Part shown: positions 38,531 through 39,721 of the stretch, in pieces
Layout of the letters: each line of letters starts with the position of its first letter
Numbering within the stretch: the first letter of the stretch is position 1
From: a virus
DNA: 39,721 nt
Virus record (IMG/VR): IMGVR_UViG_3300044621_000375
Coordinates: 1 to 39,721 of that record
Direction: 5' to 3' (one strand)
Translations under genes and position numbers: made by a program
Notes under the pieces: generated by a model
Told to the model about the DNA's origin: nothing
The model's input: only the letters and a program-made list of their open reading frames with translations
The model's database searches: none

Positions 38531-38845
38531 ATGAGTTACGTACTCGGCAATCTCCCCAAGCAGTCGGTCATCAGCGTCACGCTGTCGCCTGCTGCCGTTT
38601 CCGCTAATACGTCTGCCGAGCAGACGTTTACCGTGAACGGTTTGGAGGCTGGAGATCACGTAGTTGTCAACAAGCCGAGCGCCCAAGCGGGCCTCGGTAT
38701 TGTTGGATTCCGTGTCTCGGCAGCAAACACGTTGGCGATCACTTTCGGCAACTTCACCGGTGGCTCGATCACACCGACGGCAAGCGAGGTCTATCGTGTC
38801 CTCCTAAGCCGCCCGGATCGAGTTATCACCGATGGCATTATTTAA
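38531..38845 (+). CDS. Small head decoration or completion protein
   Basis: 104 residues, ATG four bases after the coat stop. Beta-rich with MSYVLGNLPKQSVISVTLSP and AGDHVVVNKPSAQAGLGIV, no membrane segment. Small Ser/Thr/Val-rich proteins directly after coat are often decoration or head completion proteins. No specific family was recognised, so the role is inferred from context. Confidence 0.55.
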   Translation: MSYVLGNLPKQSVISVTLSPAAVSANTSAEQTFTVNGLEAGDHVVVNKPSAQAGLGIVGFRVSAANTLAITFGNFTGGSITPTASEVYRVLLSRPDRVITDGII

Positions 38846-38862
38846 TTTAGGAGTATCAAAAC

Positions 38863-39255
38863 ATGCCTTTTCCTAATGGCACTGGTGGCTATCAATATAG
38901 TGACGGTAATCTTGGCGAGCCGTTGCTGCTTGTCCAGGCGGCTCCGACGGCCCTGACTGGCGCCGCAACTCTCACCCCGGCTCAGTTGGGCAACGGGCTG
39001 TTCACCTACAACGGTGCAGCACTTAGCCTGACCCTGCCGACGGTCGCTGACCTTGAGTTGTTCGTTTCGTCTGCTGAAAAGCCGGACGTGGCGTTCGACT
39101 TTTTCATCATCAACACGGGCGCGAATACCGCCACGTTGGCGGTGGGAACGGGTTGGACGATTGTGGGTGCGGTTGGCACCGCGACGGCAACTTCGTCTCA
39201 CTGGCGCGCGCGCAAGACGGGCGTTGGTGCCTGGACTTGCTACCGCATCGGCTAA
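38863..39255 (+). CDS. Small virion protein, head-fibre-like
   Basis: 130 residues with TAGGAG upstream. It begins MPFPNGTGGYQYSDGNLGEP and has VADLELFVSSAEKPDVAFDF and TATSSHWRARKTGVGAWTCY, a beta-rich fold reminiscent of short decoration or fibre-tip domains in phages, including the tip domain in the fibre at 3019-3819. It may decorate capsid or tail. No enzymatic motif is visible. Confidence 0.5.
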   Translation: MPFPNGTGGYQYSDGNLGEPLLLVQAAPTALTGAATLTPAQLGNGLFTYNGAALSLTLPTVADLELFVSSAEKPDVAFDFFIINTGANTATLAVGTGWTIVGAVGTATATSSHWRARKTGVGAWTCYRIG

Positions 39256-39260
39256 TAGTC

Positions 39261-39470
39261 ATGCCTAACATCTTCCTTCGCCATCCCCGTCACGGGGAAA
39301 AAGTCGCAATCTCGCAACTTGAAGCGCGGGAAGATATGGAGCACGGATGGGTTGAATTTGACCCATCCGGCTCTGATGACTCAGAATCACCGGCGTCGGC
39401 AGAAATGCCGGCGTCGGTTGATTCCGACGCACCTAATGCTTTACGAGTTCGCCGCCGACGCAAGGAGTAA
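39261..39470 (+). CDS. Small acidic protein, unknown function
   Basis: 69 residues from ATG at 39261. N-terminal MPNIFLRHPRHGEKVAISQL is followed by an acidic, Ser/Asp/Glu-rich middle and a basic tail VRRRRKE. A longer frame starting at 39153 overlaps the previous gene and is not needed. Position between head proteins and the gp4-like adaptor suggests a head completion or connector accessory, but no family was recognised. Confidence 0.6.
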   Translation: MPNIFLRHPRHGEKVAISQLEAREDMEHGWVEFDPSGSDDSESPASAEMPASVDSDAPNALRVRRRRKE

Positions 39471-39473
39471 CTG

Positions 39474-39721
39474 ATGGCTACCACCGCTGCCGACCAGATC
39501 AACGGTGCGTTACGTCTGATCGGAATGTTGGCAGAGGGTGAAGTGCCTTCGGCCGCCACGTCCCAGGACGCGTTGACGGCGCTCAACCAGATGATTGATT
39601 CGTGGAGCACGGAGCGTTTGTCCGTCTTTTCCACAATCGACCAAGTGTACAACTGGCCGCCGAGCACCCGTATGCGTACGCTCGGCCCCACCGGCGACTT
39701 TGTGGGCGAGCGCCCAATCAA
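39474..39721 (+). CDS. Tail adaptor, P22 gp4-like (5' part; continues at 1-593)
   Basis: ATG at 39474 has AAGGAG eight to nine bases upstream and starts MATTAADQINGALRLIGMLA, then EGEVPSAATSQDALTALNQM, a helical N-terminus typical of P22 gp4-like adaptors. The frame is open to the contig end and, through the 127-base overlap, continues without shift to the TAA at 593. The joined protein has 237 residues. See the entry at 1-593 for role and limits. Confidence 0.85.
   Translation, partial: MATTAADQINGALRLIGMLAEGEVPSAATSQDALTALNQMIDSWSTERLSVFSTIDQVYNWPPSTRMRTLGPTGDFVGERPI
39595..39721. repeat. Right copy of 127-bp direct terminal repeat
   Basis: Identical to bases 1-127. See the left copy. It lies within the gp4-like gene, and joining the copies keeps the frame open. 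Confidence 0.95.

Noticed and set aside
37318-38532. 404-codon open frame antisense to the coat gene
   Set aside because: It mirrors the coat gene almost exactly and is explained by the GC-rich third positions of that gene. The product is Arg/His-rich with no recognisable domain or ribosome-binding site.

Overview
The window is a complete or nearly complete genome of a tailed phage, about 39.6 kb long, with a P22-like podovirus virion plan. Bases 1-127 are repeated exactly at 39595-39721, so the contig closes on itself. The gene for a P22 gp4-like tail adaptor is cut by the contig ends and continues across the junction. Lines I counted by hand run near 57% GC. No integrase, CI-type repressor, tRNA, CRISPR array or insertion sequence was recognised. 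The host cannot be named. One LexA-type box fits a beta- or gammaproteobacterium, one octamer bias fits a cyanobacterium, and neither is decisive.

Layout, following transcription. (1) A long rightward late unit starts at 23493 and runs through the contig end to 11755: small and large terminase, four small basic proteins, portal, a large receptor-binding block (glycine-rich adhesin, sulfotransferase-like enzyme, tail fibre, two beta-helix tailspikes), scaffold, P22-type coat protein, small head proteins, gp4-like adaptor, gp10-like stabilisation protein, a needle-like protein, a second fibre and glycine-rich protein pair, an acetyltransferase, three ejection-type internal proteins and a lysis cassette. 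The order of terminase, portal, scaffold, coat, gp4, gp10, needle and ejection proteins matches P22, but receptor-binding genes sit between portal and scaffold. (2) A short leftward unit (13521 to 11746) encodes a VRR-NUC nuclease, an SNF2-type helicase and a 61-residue protein. (3) A rightward replication unit (13606 to 20143) encodes a DUF2800 nuclease, a possible ssDNA-binding protein, two small proteins, a family A DNA polymerase and a primase-helicase. (4) A leftward accessory unit (22794 to 20123) encodes a shortened beta-clamp, two tiny membrane proteins and several small unknown proteins, several joined by ATGA overlaps.

The four units form two divergent promoter regions (near 13.55 kb and 22.8-23.5 kb) and two convergent ends where the last genes overlap (11746-11755 and 20123-20143). 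The only long gene-free stretch, 22795-23492, carries thirteen exact copies of a GGGTCA core, mostly as 9-bp tandem pairs in both orientations, an AT-rich segment, a LexA-like operator and promoters facing both ways. It is the best candidate for a replication origin or control region.

The most unusual items are the mini beta-clamp, which keeps the peptide-binding pocket residues but lacks domain I and part of domain III; the iteron and SOS-box region; the phage sulfotransferase; and two genes whose start codons sit exactly where a transcript should begin, suggesting leaderless mRNAs.
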